This document shows positions 1 through 9,166 of a stretch of 64,000 nt of DNA, in pieces. A model generated the notes under the pieces. The model made no database searches. It was given only the letters and a program-made list of their open reading frames with translations, and was not told the origin of the DNA. Each line of letters starts with the position of its first letter. Within the stretch, counting starts at the first letter, position 1. The DNA comes from Microvirga flavescens. Lineage in GTDB: Bacteria > Pseudomonadota > Alphaproteobacteria > Rhizobiales > Beijerinckiaceae. Both the position numbers and the translations under genes were made by a program. The stretch spans positions 462,961 to 526,960 of the forward strand of contig NZ_QMKH01000002.1 in assembly GCF_003290125.1 (NCBI RefSeq), given 5' to 3'.

Positions 1-400
1 CGCGCCCGAGCCGCCGCGCCCATGCGGCAAGCGTTCCGTAGCGGTTGATCTCGTAGTGCTCGACGGCCTGGGCCGCGGCAATGAGCGCGGCATCGAGAAC
101 CTTCTTGTCCTCCACATCGCCCGCGATGTCCTTGGCCTCATGGATGATGCCGTTGATCGCCGGACAGGTCACTTCCTTCGGCTTGTGACCATGCAGGCTG
201 AACACTTTCTCGACGATCTTGATCTGCTCATCCGTCTCAGTGAGGTGCGACTTGAAGGCCTGCTTGAGCTGGGGATCGCTCGCTTTGTCGACCATCTCCG
301 GCAACGCTTTCTTGATCTGATGCTCGGCGTAATAAATGTCCTGCAGCGTATGCACGAAGAGATCGTCCAGAGTTTTGATATCCTTCGAGAAAAGGCCCAT
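1..400 (-). CDS. YciE/YciF-type ferritin-like protein (DUF892), 3' end cut by window edge
   Basis: The reverse strand reads open from an ATG at 400 to the window edge, giving the first 133 residues of a protein that begins MGLFSKDIKTLDDLFVHTLQ. The helical text with the pattern DLF-x-HTLQDIYYAE-x-QI and H-x-TETDEQI is that of the DUF892 (YciE/YciF) ferritin-like family, a four-helix bundle of about 165 residues with carboxylate/His metal ligands, usually a stress-inducible protein. About 30 residues are missing. A Shine-Dalgarno sequence GAAGGA lies just upstream of the ATG. An EcfG-type promoter match sits about 80 bp upstream, which fits general-stress control. Family call is confident; biochemical role in this family is poorly defined. 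Confidence 0.85.
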   Translation of the reverse strand, partial: MGLFSKDIKTLDDLFVHTLQDIYYAEHQIKKALPEMVDKASDPQLKQAFKSHLTETDEQIKIVEKVFSLHGHKPKEVTCPAINGIIHEAKDIAGDVEDKKVLDAALIAAAQAVEHYEINRYGTLAAWARRLGR

Positions 401-479
401 TATTTCATTCCTTCGATTGCGGTGGGACGCGCGGCGCAAAGCGCCATCGGCGCGTGACGTGTCGCCTCGACGGGGAATG

Positions 480-504
480 AACGTCGCGTCGGAAGATCCG
501 TTCC
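480..504 (-). promoter_or_regulatory. Predicted EcfG (general stress sigma factor) promoter
   Basis: On the reverse strand GGAAC (504-500) is followed after exactly 16 nt by CGTT (483-480). This matches the alphaproteobacterial EcfG promoter consensus GGAAC-N16/17-CGTT. It points at the DUF892 ferritin-like gene starting at 400, leaving a leader of roughly 70 nt. The match and spacing are seen directly; use of the promoter is inference. Confidence 0.65.
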
Positions 505-555
505 TCTATTGAGGGAACAGCTTCGCTCTTCGCCGCAATATGCTGGAAGGATATC

Positions 556-1749
556 CTATTCGACCGCGCGCAGGCTGCGGCCTTGTGTTTGCAGCAGGTC
601 CGGCCCCTCGGCAGATTCGCCCTTGTCGAACTCGAGCGTTTCGATCCGCCTACCGCGCTTTTCGATCTTGTCCGTCGATGTCTTGATCTGCGCCACGTCT
701 TCCTGCGCTTGACGGAAATGCGTGTCGAGCTTCGAGACGCGCGTCGACAGGCGCTCAACGTCGTCGAGGAGTTTCCTCACTTCGGTCTGGATGACACGCG
801 CCTCTTCGCGGATGCGCGCATCGCGCACGAGCCCCTGCATCACCTGAATAGCCAGCGCGAGAAGGGAAGGCGAAACGATCACGATGTGCGCGCGATGGGC
901 CTTTTGCACCACATCGTCGAAATATTCCGCGAGATCCGCGTAAATCGATTCCGCCGGAACGAACATCAAGGCCACGTCCTGCGTCTCGCCGGGGATGAAG
1001 TACTTCTCCGCAATGTCCTTCACATGGGTGAGCATGTCGCCACGAATGCGGGCCGCTGCGCGCGTGCGCGCTTCATCACCGCTCGCATCGCGAAACTGCG
1101 TGAAGCTCTCTAGTGGGAACTTCGCGTCGATCACGAGACCGCGCTCATCGCCCGGCAGCCACACCACGCAATCCGGGCGCGTGCGGTTGGACAGCGTGTG
1201 CTGAAACGCGAAGGCATCGCTCGGCAGGCCATCGCGGACGATCGCCTCCATGCGGCCCTGCCCGTAGGCGCCGCGCGTCTGCTTGTTGGCCAGAATATCG
1301 CGCAGGCCCACGATCTCGCCGGTGAGGTCCGTGAGGTTCTTCTGGGCGACGTCGATGACGGCGAGCCGCTCGTTGAGCTTGGAGAGGTTCTCGCTCTGCT
1401 GCTTGGTGGAGGCCTCGAGCCCCTGCCCCAGGCGGTGCTGCATGCCGTCCATGCGCTCCGAGAGTAGGCGGACGAAATCGCTCTGACGGCTGCCGAAGAC
1501 CTCGGCCATCGTCTGCATGCGGCCCGTCATTTCGGCGTGGATGCGGGCAAGCTCCGCGACCTTGTCGTCCATCTCCCGGGCCCGCTCGGCCGATGTCGCC
1601 TCCGCGATTGCCTGCTCCCGCCGCGCCCTGAAAAGAAGTATGGTGAGGGTGAAAAGGAGGATCAGGGCCAGGCCCGCCATTCCAAGGGCGAGTTCAACCC
1701 AGGTAACGACCGTGGATCCAAAAGTCAGGACGGGAACATTCATCGGCAT
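556..1749 (-). CDS. rmuC: DNA recombination protein RmuC
   Basis: 397 residues. An N-terminal membrane anchor covers about residues 15-40, followed by a long coiled coil (about 45-160) and then the RmuC nuclease-like core with the motif VIDAKFP at 206-212. This architecture and core motif define the RmuC family (PF02646), proteins that limit inversions at short inverted repeats and are thought to act as structure-dependent nucleases at the membrane. The start could be Met1 or Met3 (MNVPVL). The gene diverges from def across about 80 bp. The 401-555 interval downstream holds only the stress promoter of the neighbouring gene. Confidence 0.92.
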   Translation of the reverse strand: MPMNVPVLTFGSTVVTWVELALGMAGLALILLFTLTILLFRARREQAIAEATSAERAREMDDKVAELARIHAEMTGRMQTMAEVFGSRQSDFVRLLSERMDGMQHRLGQGLEASTKQQSENLSKLNERLAVIDVAQKNLTDLTGEIVGLRDILANKQTRGAYGQGRMEAIVRDGLPSDAFAFQHTLSNRTRPDCVVWLPGDERGLVIDAKFPLESFTQFRDASGDEARTRAAARIRGDMLTHVKDIAEKYFIPGETQDVALMFVPAESIYADLAEYFDDVVQKAHRAHIVIVSPSLLALAIQVMQGLVRDARIREEARVIQTEVRKLLDDVERLSTRVSKLDTHFRQAQEDVAQIKTSTDKIEKRGRRIETLEFDKGESAEGPDLLQTQGRSLRAVE

Positions 1750-1830
1750 ACGTCTTTCCGCGATTCGGGCTATACGAACAGATCACGAACGATTTGACCA
1801 TCCTCAAGCGAAACCTTATCTCCAGCTACC

Positions 1831-2358
1831 ATGACCATCAGACCTCTTGTCATTCTGCCCGATTCCCGCCTGCGCCTCGTTTCCAAGCCCGTGGAGCGCA
1901 TCACGGACGAGATCCGCACCCTTGCCGACGACATGCTGGAAACCATGTACCACGCCCCCGGCGTGGGCCTGGCCGCCATCCAGATCGGCATCGACCTGCG
2001 CGTCGTCACGATGGACGTCTCGAAATCCGAGGCCGAGGGCGAGCGCCAGCCGATGGTGCTGATTAACCCGGAAATCGTCTCCTCCTCCGAGGAGTTGAGC
2101 GTTTACGAGGAAGGCTGCCTCTCGATCCCCGAATATTACGAGGAGGTCGAGCGTCCGACCCGGGTGCGCTTCCGCTACATGAATCTTGAAGGCGCAACGG
2201 TCGAGCAGGATGCCGATGGCCTTCTGGCAACCTGCGTCCAGCATGAGATCGACCATCTCAACGGCGTCCTGTTCATCGACTACCTGTCGAAGCTCAAGCG
2301 CGACCGGGTGATGACCAAGTTCAAGAAGGCCGCAAAACGCGAGGAAAAAACCGCATGA
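1831..2358 (+). CDS. def: Peptide deformylase
   Basis: 175 residues, the normal length for a type I deformylase, which removes the N-formyl group from nascent proteins. All three active-site motifs are present: [10 protein letters not shown] at 44-53, EGCLSIP at 94-100 (metal ligand Cys96) and HEIDH at 138-142 (metal ligands His138 and His142, catalytic Glu139). Its stop overlaps the fmt start by 4 bp (ATGA), so the enzymes adding and removing the formyl group are made from one transcript. It is the first gene of def-fmt-GNAT-truA. Confidence 0.97.
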   Translation: MTIRPLVILPDSRLRLVSKPVERITDEIRTLADDMLETMYHAPGVGLAAIQIGIDLRVVTMDVSKSEAEGERQPMVLINPEIVSSSEELSVYEEGCLSIPEYYEEVERPTRVRFRYMNLEGATVEQDADGLLATCVQHEIDHLNGVLFIDYLSKLKRDRVMTKFKKAAKREEKTA

Positions 2359-3287
2359 GCCTGCGCGTCGTCTTCATGGGAACGCCCGATTTCGCCGTGC
2401 CGACGCTTGCCGAGATCGTCGGCCAGGGGCACGACGTCGTAGCGGTCTACACACGCCCCCCGGCCGCTGCCGGGCGCGGCATGGAGCTCAAGCCCTCCCC
2501 CGTTCATGCGCTTGCCGAGCGCTTCGGCCTCAATGTCTTCACGCCGCAGACCCTGCGCACGGAGGAGGCGCGGGAAACCTTCCTCGACCATGAGGCCGAT
2601 GTCGCCGTCGTCGTCGCCTACGGCATGATCTTGCCGAAGCCCATTCTCGAAGCGCCGCAGCTCGGTTGTCTCAACCTTCACGCCTCGCTGCTTCCGCGCT
2701 GGCGCGGCGCCGCGCCGATCCAGCGCGCCATCATGGCCGGAGACCCGGAAACCGGTGTCGCTGTGATGAAGATGGAGCAGGGGCTCGATACCGGCCCCGT
2801 CGGCATGGTCGAAAAGGTTGCCATCGGCCCCGACATGAATGCGGGCGAGTTGCACGACAAGCTTATGGTGCTCGGCGCGGACCTGATGGTGCGCGCGCTG
2901 GCGGCGCTTTCGCGCGACGGCTTGAACTTCACGCCGCAGCCGGAAATCGGCGTGACTTATGCACACAAGCTCACCAACGACGATGCACGCATCGATTGGA
3001 GCCTGCCCGCGCAGGCGGTGCACAACCATGTGCGCGGCCTCTCGCCCTTCCCCGGTGCGTTCTTCAGCGCCGATTTCGGCAAGGGTACCGAGCGGGTGAA
3101 GGTGCTGCGTACGGCGCCCGCGGACAAAGCGGGCGATGCCGGCATGCTGCTCGATTCCAACGGCACCATTGCTTGCGGCGAAGGTGCTGTCCGCCTTGTG
3201 CAGGTGCAGCGCGCGGGCAAGTCTCCCATGAGTGCGGAAGAGTTCCTCCGCGGCGTTCGCCTGGAAGCGGGTGTGAAGCTCTTATGA
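2355..3287 (+). CDS. fmt: Methionyl-tRNA formyltransferase
   Basis: 310 residues. It transfers a formyl group from 10-formyl-THF to initiator Met-tRNA. The catalytic signature [15 protein letters not shown] begins at residue 107 (Asn107, His109), and the catalytic Asp lies in the GLDTGP segment near residue 145. The C-terminal tRNA-binding OB-like domain covers about 205-310. The start overlaps def by 4 bp, and the stop overlaps the following acetyltransferase by 4 bp, a tightly coupled operon. Confidence 0.97.
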   Translation: MSLRVVFMGTPDFAVPTLAEIVGQGHDVVAVYTRPPAAAGRGMELKPSPVHALAERFGLNVFTPQTLRTEEARETFLDHEADVAVVVAYGMILPKPILEAPQLGCLNLHASLLPRWRGAAPIQRAIMAGDPETGVAVMKMEQGLDTGPVGMVEKVAIGPDMNAGELHDKLMVLGADLMVRALAALSRDGLNFTPQPEIGVTYAHKLTNDDARIDWSLPAQAVHNHVRGLSPFPGAFFSADFGKGTERVKVLRTAPADKAGDAGMLLDSNGTIACGEGAVRLVQVQRAGKSPMSAEEFLRGVRLEAGVKLL

Positions 3288-3784
3288 GCGTGGCGCTTCG
3301 CATCCGACAGGAAGAACCCGCCGACAGGGAGGCGATCCACGCGCTTCATTGTGCGGCTTTCGGGCAGAGTGCGGAAGCGGATCTCGTCGACCGACTGCGC
3401 GAGAACGGCGATCTGGTTCTCTCGCTCGTTGCGGTGGATGAGATCGTCGTCGGGCATGTGGCCTTCTCGCCTCTCGCGAATGACGCCGGATTGAAGGCGA
3501 GCGCGCTCGCACCCTTAGCGGTTCTGCCGTCCCATCAAAGGAATGGTGTCGGCTCGGCTCTCGCGAAGGAAGGGCTGCGTCTCCTCGCCGAAGAAGGGCA
3601 TGGTCTCGTCATCGTTCTCGGCGAACCCGCCTATTACGAACGCTTCGGATTCAAACCTGAAACGGCTAGCCGCTTTCTCACGCCTTATGACGGCCCGTAT
3701 CTTCAAGGCTTGATGCTCTCCACCATCGATCCTCTCCGGCCTGCAACGCTGCATTATGCGCGCGCATTTGCGGGGCTCGCCTGA
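3284..3784 (+). CDS. GNAT family N-acetyltransferase (YhbS-like)
   Basis: 166 residues. A complete single GNAT fold with the acetyl-CoA loop Q-R-N-G-V-G-S-A near residue 90 and the late motif [11 protein letters not shown] typical of the YhbS/COG3153 subgroup. The start at 3284 was chosen because its ATG overlaps the fmt stop (ATGA); the longer reading frame upstream is only an out-of-frame shadow of fmt. Its substrate is unknown. The position between fmt and truA suggests co-transcription with translation genes but does not prove a role in tRNA or protein modification. Confidence 0.85.
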   Translation: MSVALRIRQEEPADREAIHALHCAAFGQSAEADLVDRLRENGDLVLSLVAVDEIVVGHVAFSPLANDAGLKASALAPLAVLPSHQRNGVGSALAKEGLRLLAEEGHGLVIVLGEPAYYERFGFKPETASRFLTPYDGPYLQGLMLSTIDPLRPATLHYARAFAGLA

Positions 3785-3785
3785 C

Positions 3786-4526
3786 ATGCCGCGCTACAAG
3801 CTCGTCGTCGAATACGACGGCACACCTTATTCCGGTTGGCAGCACCAGCAGAACGGGTTGTCGGTTCAGGAAGCCGTCGAGGACGCCATAACCCGCTTCG
3901 CCGGACATAATGTGCGGATCCATTGCGCGGGGCGTACCGATGCAGGCGTGCACGCGACCCATCAGGTCGTGCATGTGGATCTCGAAAAGCATTGGCGTTC
4001 TGACACCGTTCGCGATGCCACGAATGCGCACCTGAAACCGCAGCCCGTCGCGATCCTCGCTGCGGAGGAAGTGCCGGACACTTTCAACGCGCGCATCTCG
4101 GCGGTGAAGCGGCACTACCTGTACCGCATCCTCAATCGCCGCGCGCCGCCAGCCCTCGATGCTGCCCGCGTGTGGCATGTGGCGTGGCGGCTCGATGCCG
4201 CGATCATGCACGAGGCAGCGCAGCATCTCATCGGGCGTCACGACTTCACGACATTCCGCGCGGCGGAGTGTCAGGCGAGCGGCCCCGTGCGCACACTCGA
4301 CCGGCTCGATGTGGAGCGCATCGGCGACGAGATCCGCATCTTCGCCTCCGCGCGCTCGTTCCTGCACCATCAGGTGCGCTCGATGGTCGGCACGCTGGAA
4401 CGCGCGGGCGCGGGCAAGTGGTCTAGCGATGATGTGAAAGCAGCGCTCGATGCGCGCGAGCGCCAGCGCTGCGGCCCGATGGCTCCCTCGACGGGGCTTT
4501 ACCTGATTGGGGTCGATTACCCTTAG
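3786..4526 (+). CDS. truA: tRNA pseudouridine(38-40) synthase
   Basis: 246 residues. It isomerises uridines 38-40 of the tRNA anticodon arm. The catalytic motif GRTDAGVHA at 49-57 contains the nucleophile Asp52, and the protein opens with the usual [17 protein letters not shown] block. The ATG lies 1 nt after the stop of the acetyltransferase gene, which decides the start; ten further in-frame residues upstream would overlap that gene and are not needed. It ends convergently with the membrane-protein gene, the stop codons overlapping. Confidence 0.97.
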   Translation: MPRYKLVVEYDGTPYSGWQHQQNGLSVQEAVEDAITRFAGHNVRIHCAGRTDAGVHATHQVVHVDLEKHWRSDTVRDATNAHLKPQPVAILAAEEVPDTFNARISAVKRHYLYRILNRRAPPALDAARVWHVAWRLDAAIMHEAAQHLIGRHDFTTFRAAECQASGPVRTLDRLDVERIGDEIRIFASARSFLHHQVRSMVGTLERAGAGKWSSDDVKAALDARERQRCGPMAPSTGLYLIGVDYP

Positions 4527-5113
4527 CCGATCAGGCTCTGCATTATCTCGCCGATGGCGAGGTTGAGCATGAGCCCGAGCAGCACGATGCAGAAGGCGAG
4601 ACCTGACGACACGCCCAGCGTCGCCCGTGTGGCGAACCATTGCAGGCGGGCGAAGATGATGGCGAAGGCCACGGAAAACAGGCAGGCAAGCGCGGGCGTC
4701 GCCCAGCCGATCACCAGAAGCAGCGCCGGAACGGACAGCGCGAGAAGCGCCATGACGCTGATCCAGTTTGTGACAATGACGAAGGGCACGTAGCGATCCG
4801 TGCGCCGCAGCTTTCGTGAAAGCCAGATCATCGCGAGCGGAAGAGCAAGAAAGCTCGCCGCGAAACCGAGGGCCACCGCCACATCCAGCCAGATGCTGCC
4901 GAAAAGCGCGCGATCCGGCAGCAAAAGCCCAAGCCTCAACCGCTCCATTGCGATGGAAACCACATAAGCCGGAAGCGCCAGCCAGATCGCGGCGAAGGAG
5001 CGCCAGAAGCCGCGCTCGCTCATGTCGAAGGCCTTCAGCCCCTCCGTCCGGCTGTGAAGCAGATCAACCGCGCCTTTAAGCGAACGGTTCACTTCATCGG
5101 CTGAGAGGATCAT
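4523..5113 (-). CDS. Conserved membrane protein of unknown function
   Basis: 196 residues. After a short soluble N-terminus ([19 protein letters not shown]) come about five hydrophobic segments, roughly at 37-56, 75-95, 113-130, 134-160 and 168-190, so it is an inner-membrane protein. I do not recognise a named family with certainty; a Yip1-like arrangement is possible. The start at 5113 is preferred over one 48 nt upstream because GGAG lies about 9 nt before it and the residues upstream look like non-coding translation. It follows dapE on the same strand across about 100 bp holding a perfect palindrome and a weak stress-promoter match. Confidence 0.75.
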   Translation of the reverse strand: MILSADEVNRSLKGAVDLLHSRTEGLKAFDMSERGFWRSFAAIWLALPAYVVSIAMERLRLGLLLPDRALFGSIWLDVAVALGFAASFLALPLAMIWLSRKLRRTDRYVPFVIVTNWISVMALLALSVPALLLVIGWATPALACLFSVAFAIIFARLQWFATRATLGVSSGLAFCIVLLGLMLNLAIGEIMQSLIG

Positions 5114-5142
5114 CGGCGGCCTCCGACAGGCTCCTCGAACAG

Positions 5143-5168
5143 AACCGCCCGCGATGAGCACTGGTTCC
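5143..5168 (-). promoter_or_regulatory. Possible weak EcfG-type promoter
   Basis: On the reverse strand GGAAC (5168-5164) is followed after 16 nt by CGGTT (5147-5143), close to but not identical with the EcfG consensus GGAAC-N16/17-CGTT. It would give a leader of about 20-25 nt for the membrane-protein gene starting at 5113. One base differs from consensus, so this is only a candidate. Confidence 0.3.
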
Positions 5169-5175
5169 GTTAAAG

Positions 5176-5193
5176 ACTAGACTTTAGTCTAGT
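5176..5193. promoter_or_regulatory. Perfect palindrome, possible operator
   Basis: ACTAGAC-TTTA-GTCTAGT: two perfect 7-nt arms around a 4-nt centre, in the gap between dapE and the membrane-protein gene. It lies just upstream of the candidate stress promoter and lacks a T-run, so it suits a dimeric repressor or activator site better than a terminator. The regulator is unknown. Confidence 0.35.
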
Positions 5194-5214
5194 ATGTCTG
5201 AGCCGGAGGGCCTG

Positions 5215-6381
5215 TCAGCCCTTGGAGGCGAAATAAGCGTCGAGAACCTTGCGATAAATCGCCGCCAGACAGTCAAGGTCGGCCACGGCCACGCGCTCAT
5301 CGATCTGGTGCATGGTCTGACCAACGAGGCCGAATTCCACCACTGGGCAATCGTTCACGATGAACCGAGCATCGGACGTGCCGCCGGTGGTGGACAATTT
5401 CGGGCGGATGCCGGTTTCCACTGCGATGGCATCGGCGATGAAACCGACGAAATCGTTCGGCGGCGTGAGGAACGCGATGGCGTTGGTCGGCTCGAGGTTG
5501 AGCGAATAGCGCACCGTATTGCCCGCCGCCTCGCGCAGACGGCGCGTCAGCTCTTCCTCGAGGCTCTGCGGCGACCACAGGTCGTTGAAGCGGATATTGA
5601 AGGTGGCCCGCGCCTCGGCGGGGATGACGTTTGCGGCGGGATTGCCGACATCCACCGTCGTCACTTCGAGATTCGACGCATCGAAATGCGCCGTGCCCTT
5701 GTCGAGCGGCTCCTTCAGGAGGCCTTCGAGAAGGCGCATGAGGCCGGGAATGGGGTTTTCTGCGAGATGCGGATAGGCCACATGCCCCTGCTTGCCTTCC
5801 ACCACCACATGGCCGGTCAGCGAGCCACGACGGCCGATCTTGATCATGTCGCCGAGCCGCTCGGGATTGGTCGGCTCGCCAAGGATGCAATGATCGAACC
5901 GCTCGCCCCGCGCCTTGGCCCATTCGAGAAGCTTGACCGTGCCATTGATCGCCGGCCCTTCCTCATCCCCCGTGATGAGGAAGCCGATGGAGCCGGGAAA
6001 ATCGGGATTGTCCTTCAGGAAGGACAACGCCCCCGCCATCATGCAGGCAATGCCGCCCTTCATGTCGACCGCACCGCGCCCATAAAGCTCGCCGTTATCG
6101 ATCTCGCCGCTAAACGGTCCATGCCGCCAGCGCGCTTCATCGCCGGGCGGCACCACATCCGTGTGGCCTGCAAAGAGCAGATACGGCGCGCCCGTGCTGA
6201 ACCGCGCGTAGAGGTTCTCAACATCCGGCGTGCCGGGTTCGGAGAAGACGGGACGATGAACCTCAAACCCCGCTTCGCGCAAAATGCTTTCGATGAAGGA
6301 AAGCGCGCCGCCTTCCGCAGGCGTCACGGAGGGGCAGCGCAGGAGGGATTGGGCGAGAGCGAGGGGGGATGTGTCGATCAT
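5215..6381 (-). CDS. dapE: Succinyl-diaminopimelate desuccinylase
   Basis: 388 residues. An M20-family di-zinc hydrolase that frees LL-diaminopimelate for lysine and peptidoglycan synthesis. Metal-site motifs are visible: GHTDVV at 72-77 (His73, Asp75), GAVDMKGG around 104-109 (bridging Asp106), and GDEEG at 138-142 (catalytic Glu140 and ligand Glu141). The GGTSDARF segment near residue 340 and the C-terminal MHQIDE (His ligand) complete the site. It is translated after a DUF805 gene with a 4-bp overlap, in the order dapD-DUF805-dapE. Confidence 0.96.
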   Translation of the reverse strand: MIDTSPLALAQSLLRCPSVTPAEGGALSFIESILREAGFEVHRPVFSEPGTPDVENLYARFSTGAPYLLFAGHTDVVPPGDEARWRHGPFSGEIDNGELYGRGAVDMKGGIACMMAGALSFLKDNPDFPGSIGFLITGDEEGPAINGTVKLLEWAKARGERFDHCILGEPTNPERLGDMIKIGRRGSLTGHVVVEGKQGHVAYPHLAENPIPGLMRLLEGLLKEPLDKGTAHFDASNLEVTTVDVGNPAANVIPAEARATFNIRFNDLWSPQSLEEELTRRLREAAGNTVRYSLNLEPTNAIAFLTPPNDFVGFIADAIAVETGIRPKLSTTGGTSDARFIVNDCPVVEFGLVGQTMHQIDERVAVADLDCLAAIYRKVLDAYFASKG

Positions 6382-6851
6382 GTAGCAGGAACTCTAAAGA
6401 TACTATCCGTTGCTGGCTCCGCTCCATAACGATTACGGCCGACAGAGCCTTGCAAAAAGGCAAGCACAAAAAAGTAAACCAACGCCAGGCCCCAAATTGC
6501 CCAAACAAGGAAGGACATTTCAGCTTTAGTGACACCGAAAAGAGCCAGAAGTCCTAACTCCTTACTCATTAGAAGGGTAAATATAACTCCAAATAACGCC
6601 CAGAAGCCGCTCCTATCACGATCCTGAAAACGTTTCGCATCCACAGCATAGGCAGGATAGATCATCGCAAGCCCGAAACTCAGCACTGGTATGAAATATT
6701 GCTCTTCGAACTTCTCGTGAAGGCTGGAGATAAGCCACGGTGAAATACTGAGCGAAATTAAAACGAGGCTGCTGATCCACCATTGCGCACGTCCAATCCG
6801 CCCTTTCGGTGAGAAAAAAAGCCAGAGCATGAAGTCAAAGAATTGCTTCAC
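6378..6851 (-). CDS. DUF805 family inner-membrane protein
   Basis: 157 residues. It shows the DUF805 (YhaH-type) pattern: an N-terminal [15 protein letters not shown] block, three to four membrane segments, a central [16 protein letters not shown] loop (the family's RLHD-x-x-SGWW equivalent) and a C-terminal G-x-NRYGAEP. Function of the family is unknown. It is wedged between dapD (3-nt gap) and dapE (4-bp overlap), so it must be co-expressed with diaminopimelate synthesis. Its base composition is visibly more AT-rich than both flanking genes, which suggests it was inserted into an older dapD-dapE pair. Confidence 0.85.
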   Translation of the reverse strand: MKQFFDFMLWLFFSPKGRIGRAQWWISSLVLISLSISPWLISSLHEKFEEQYFIPVLSFGLAMIYPAYAVDAKRFQDRDRSGFWALFGVIFTLLMSKELGLLALFGVTKAEMSFLVWAIWGLALVYFFVLAFLQGSVGRNRYGAEPATDSIFRVPAT

Positions 6852-6854
6852 GGC

Positions 6855-7697
6855 TTAATCCCGCAACAAGTCATTGATCGCCGTCTTGGCGCGCGTCTGG
6901 GCATCGACACGCTTCACGATAACCGCGCAGTAGAGCGACGGGCCGGGCGTGCCGTCGGGCAGCGGCTTGCCGGGGAGCGAGCCGGGGACGACGACGGAGT
7001 ATGGCGGCACGCGACCGATGAAGACTTCGCCCGTGTTGCGGTCGATGATCTTCGTCGAGGCGGAAATGAAAACGCCCATCGAGAGCACGGAGCCCTCGCC
7101 GACGATGACGCCTTCCACCACTTCCGAGCGCGCTCCGATGAAGCAGTTGTCCTCGATGATGACGGGGTTCGCTTGCAGCGGCTCCAGCACGCCGCCGATG
7201 CCCACGCCACCGGAGAGGTGAACGTGCTTGCCGATCTGCGCGCAGGAGCCGACCGTGACCCACGTATCGACCATCGTGCCTTCATCGACATAAGCGCCGA
7301 GATTGACGAAGGAGGGCATGAGCACGACGTTCGGCGCGACATACGCGCCCCGGCGCACCACGCAGTTCGGCACGGCGCGGAAGCCTGCCTGCTTGAACTC
7401 GGCCTCGGACCAGCCATCGAACTTGGAGGGCACCTTGTCCCACCACACGGCATTGCCCGGACCGCCCTTGATGATCCCCATGTCGTTGAGGCGGAAGGAC
7501 AGGAGCACGGCTTTCTTCAGCCATTGATTGACCTGCCACTCGCCGCCAATCTTCTCCGCCACGCGCGCCTTGCCCGTGTCGAGGAGGTTGAGGGACTGCT
7601 CCACGGCCTCGCGCACCGCGCCTTTCGTCGATGGGCTCACATTGGCCCGGTCTTCCCAGGCTGCATCGATTGTCGTGGCGAGATCTGCGAAAGGCAT
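6855..7697 (-). CDS. dapD: Tetrahydrodipicolinate N-succinyltransferase
   Basis: 280 residues. It transfers succinyl from succinyl-CoA to tetrahydrodipicolinate, two steps before DapE in the succinylase branch of lysine synthesis. The middle and C-terminal part is a left-handed parallel beta-helix built of hexapeptide turns (for example [20 protein letters not shown] and [21 protein letters not shown]). The N-terminal helical domain and the FRLNDMGI segment are as in E. coli DapD. It is the first gene of dapD-DUF805-dapE and is divergent from ypeA over about 100 bp. Confidence 0.97.
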   Translation of the reverse strand: MPFADLATTIDAAWEDRANVSPSTKGAVREAVEQSLNLLDTGKARVAEKIGGEWQVNQWLKKAVLLSFRLNDMGIIKGGPGNAVWWDKVPSKFDGWSEAEFKQAGFRAVPNCVVRRGAYVAPNVVLMPSFVNLGAYVDEGTMVDTWVTVGSCAQIGKHVHLSGGVGIGGVLEPLQANPVIIEDNCFIGARSEVVEGVIVGEGSVLSMGVFISASTKIIDRNTGEVFIGRVPPYSVVVPGSLPGKPLPDGTPGPSLYCAVIVKRVDAQTRAKTAINDLLRD

Positions 7698-7801
7698 GGG
7701 GAAAGCTCAAGCTATGAATGCGGATGCAATCTGATTAGCAAGGTGGCTTGAACCTGTCACCTGAGAGAAGCTAGGCATATCGGCGAAGAAGAGGGCCCGT
7801 G

Positions 7802-8260
7802 ATGATCGAGATCAGCGCTTTGCAAGAACATGAAACCGATGCCGCGGTCGCGTTATGGCGAACAGTCAACCTGACGCGTCCCTGGAACGACCCCTATGCC
7901 GACATCGATCTTGCCCTCAAATCCCCAATCGCAACCGTTCTTGCCGGACGCAAGAACGGGCAGCTTGTGGCGACAGCCATGATTGGATCGGATGGGCATC
8001 GTGCCTGGGTCTATTATCTCGGCATCACCCCTTCTTTGCAGGGACAGGGGCTTGGCCGGAAGATGATGGAGGCCTGTGAAACCTGGGCCAGCGACAAGGG
8101 CGTCAGCAAGATCCAGCTGATGGTGCGCAACGATAATCTCGCGGTGAGGGAATTCTACCAATCGCTTGGTTACAAGCCGAGCGACGTGGTCGTGCTGTCG
8201 CGTTGGCTCGACGAGAATAGTCAGGAGTTAGAACGTCGTTCGTTGCTTGATCGCGGCTGA
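7802..8260 (+). CDS. ypeA: GNAT acetyltransferase, YpeA type
   Basis: 152 residues. Strongly resembles E. coli YpeA: the block [20 protein letters not shown] aligns with its LLRPWNDPEMDI block, followed by [19 protein letters not shown] (acetyl-CoA loop) and [12 protein letters not shown]. The acetyl acceptor is unknown. A GTG directly precedes the ATG at 7802; I use the ATG. Its last 33 bp overlap the end of recR on the opposite strand. Confidence 0.87.
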   Translation: MIEISALQEHETDAAVALWRTVNLTRPWNDPYADIDLALKSPIATVLAGRKNGQLVATAMIGSDGHRAWVYYLGITPSLQGQGLGRKMMEACETWASDKGVSKIQLMVRNDNLAVREFYQSLGYKPSDVVVLSRWLDENSQELERRSLLDRG

Positions 8261-8833
8261 GAGCGTGCCTTCATCGAGGTAGTCGAGCTCGCCGCCGACA
8301 GGCACGCCATGCGCGAGCTTCGTGACCTTCACCGGCAGATGGCTCAAGAGGTCCGTCACGTAATGCACGGTCGTCTGGCCGTCGACGGTGGCGTTCAGCG
8401 CCAGGATGACTTCGGTGACGCCGGGTTCGGAAGCACGCGCGACGAGGGTTTCGAGATTCAAATGCTCCGGACGCACGCCATCGAGCGGCGAGAGAACGCC
8501 GCCGAGCACATGATAGCGCGCGCTGATCGCACCGGAGCGCTCCAGCGCCCACAGATCAGACACGTCCTCCACCACCACGAGGATCGCGAGATCGCGGCGG
8601 TGGTCGGCGCAGATCGTGCACGGATCAGACGTATCGACATTGCCGCAGGATGCGCACACGACGATACGCTCATTGGCGACGCGCATGGCATCGCTCAACG
8701 GATTGAGCAGCGTCTCGCGTTTCTTGATGAGATGAAGTGCCGCGCGTCGCGCCGAACGCGGTCCAAGCCCCGGCAGCCGCGCCAGAAGCTGGATCAGACG
8801 TTCGATTTCAGGACCGGCGACGGATTGAGCCAT
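8228..8833 (-). CDS. recR: Recombination mediator protein RecR
   Basis: 201 residues. It acts with RecF/RecO to load RecA on gapped DNA. Order of parts: helix-hairpin-helix ([19 protein letters not shown], about 17-35), four-Cys zinc finger ([16 protein letters not shown], about 57-72), Toprim domain ([15 protein letters not shown] onward) and a C-terminal Walker-B-like segment. It is the last gene of dnaX-ybaB-recR, a conserved order. Its 3' end overlaps the convergent ypeA by 33 bp. Confidence 0.97.
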   Translation of the reverse strand: MAQSVAGPEIERLIQLLARLPGLGPRSARRAALHLIKKRETLLNPLSDAMRVANERIVVCASCGNVDTSDPCTICADHRRDLAILVVVEDVSDLWALERSGAISARYHVLGGVLSPLDGVRPEHLNLETLVARASEPGVTEVILALNATVDGQTTVHYVTDLLSHLPVKVTKLAHGVPVGGELDYLDEGTLSAAIKQRTTF

Positions 8834-8840
8834 CGAGATC

Positions 8841-9161
8841 TCAGAACAGCTTCAGGCCCGGCGGCAGGGGCAGGCCCTTGGTGAGCGCGGCCATACGCTC
8901 TTCCGTGGCGCGGTCTGCCTTGCCCTTGGCGTCGCTCATGGCGGCAACGATGAGATCTTCCAGGATCTCCTTTTCGTCCGCATTCATCAGCGACGGGTCG
9001 ATGTTGATCGCACGCAAGGTTCCCTTGGCGGTCACCTTCACGACGACGGCGCCGCCGCCGGCAGTGCCTTCGACTTCGACGTTCTCCAATTCGGCCTGCG
9101 CATCCTGAAGTTTCTGCTGCATGGCCTGGGCTTGCTTCATCAATCCCATGATGTCGCGCAT
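8841..9161 (-). CDS. YbaB/EbfC nucleoid-associated protein
   Basis: 106 residues, the usual size of the YbaB/EbfC family of dimeric DNA-binding proteins. It begins [19 protein letters not shown], has the long N-terminal helix and a central [18 protein letters not shown] strand region, and ends LPPGLKLF as in most family members. It sits between dnaX (5-nt gap) and recR (7-nt gap), the classic conserved trio. Confidence 0.95.
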   Translation of the reverse strand: MRDIMGLMKQAQAMQQKLQDAQAELENVEVEGTAGGGAVVVKVTAKGTLRAINIDPSLMNADEKEILEDLIVAAMSDAKGKADRATEERMAALTKGLPLPPGLKLF

Positions 9162-9166
9162 GAATT

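Noticed and set aside
56..457. 133-codon plus-strand frame at the left edge
   Set aside because: It is antisense to the DUF892 gene, whose reverse-strand translation is clearly recognisable.
5194..6429. 411-codon plus-strand frame across dapE
   Set aside because: Antisense shadow; dapE on the reverse strand has all metal-site motifs.
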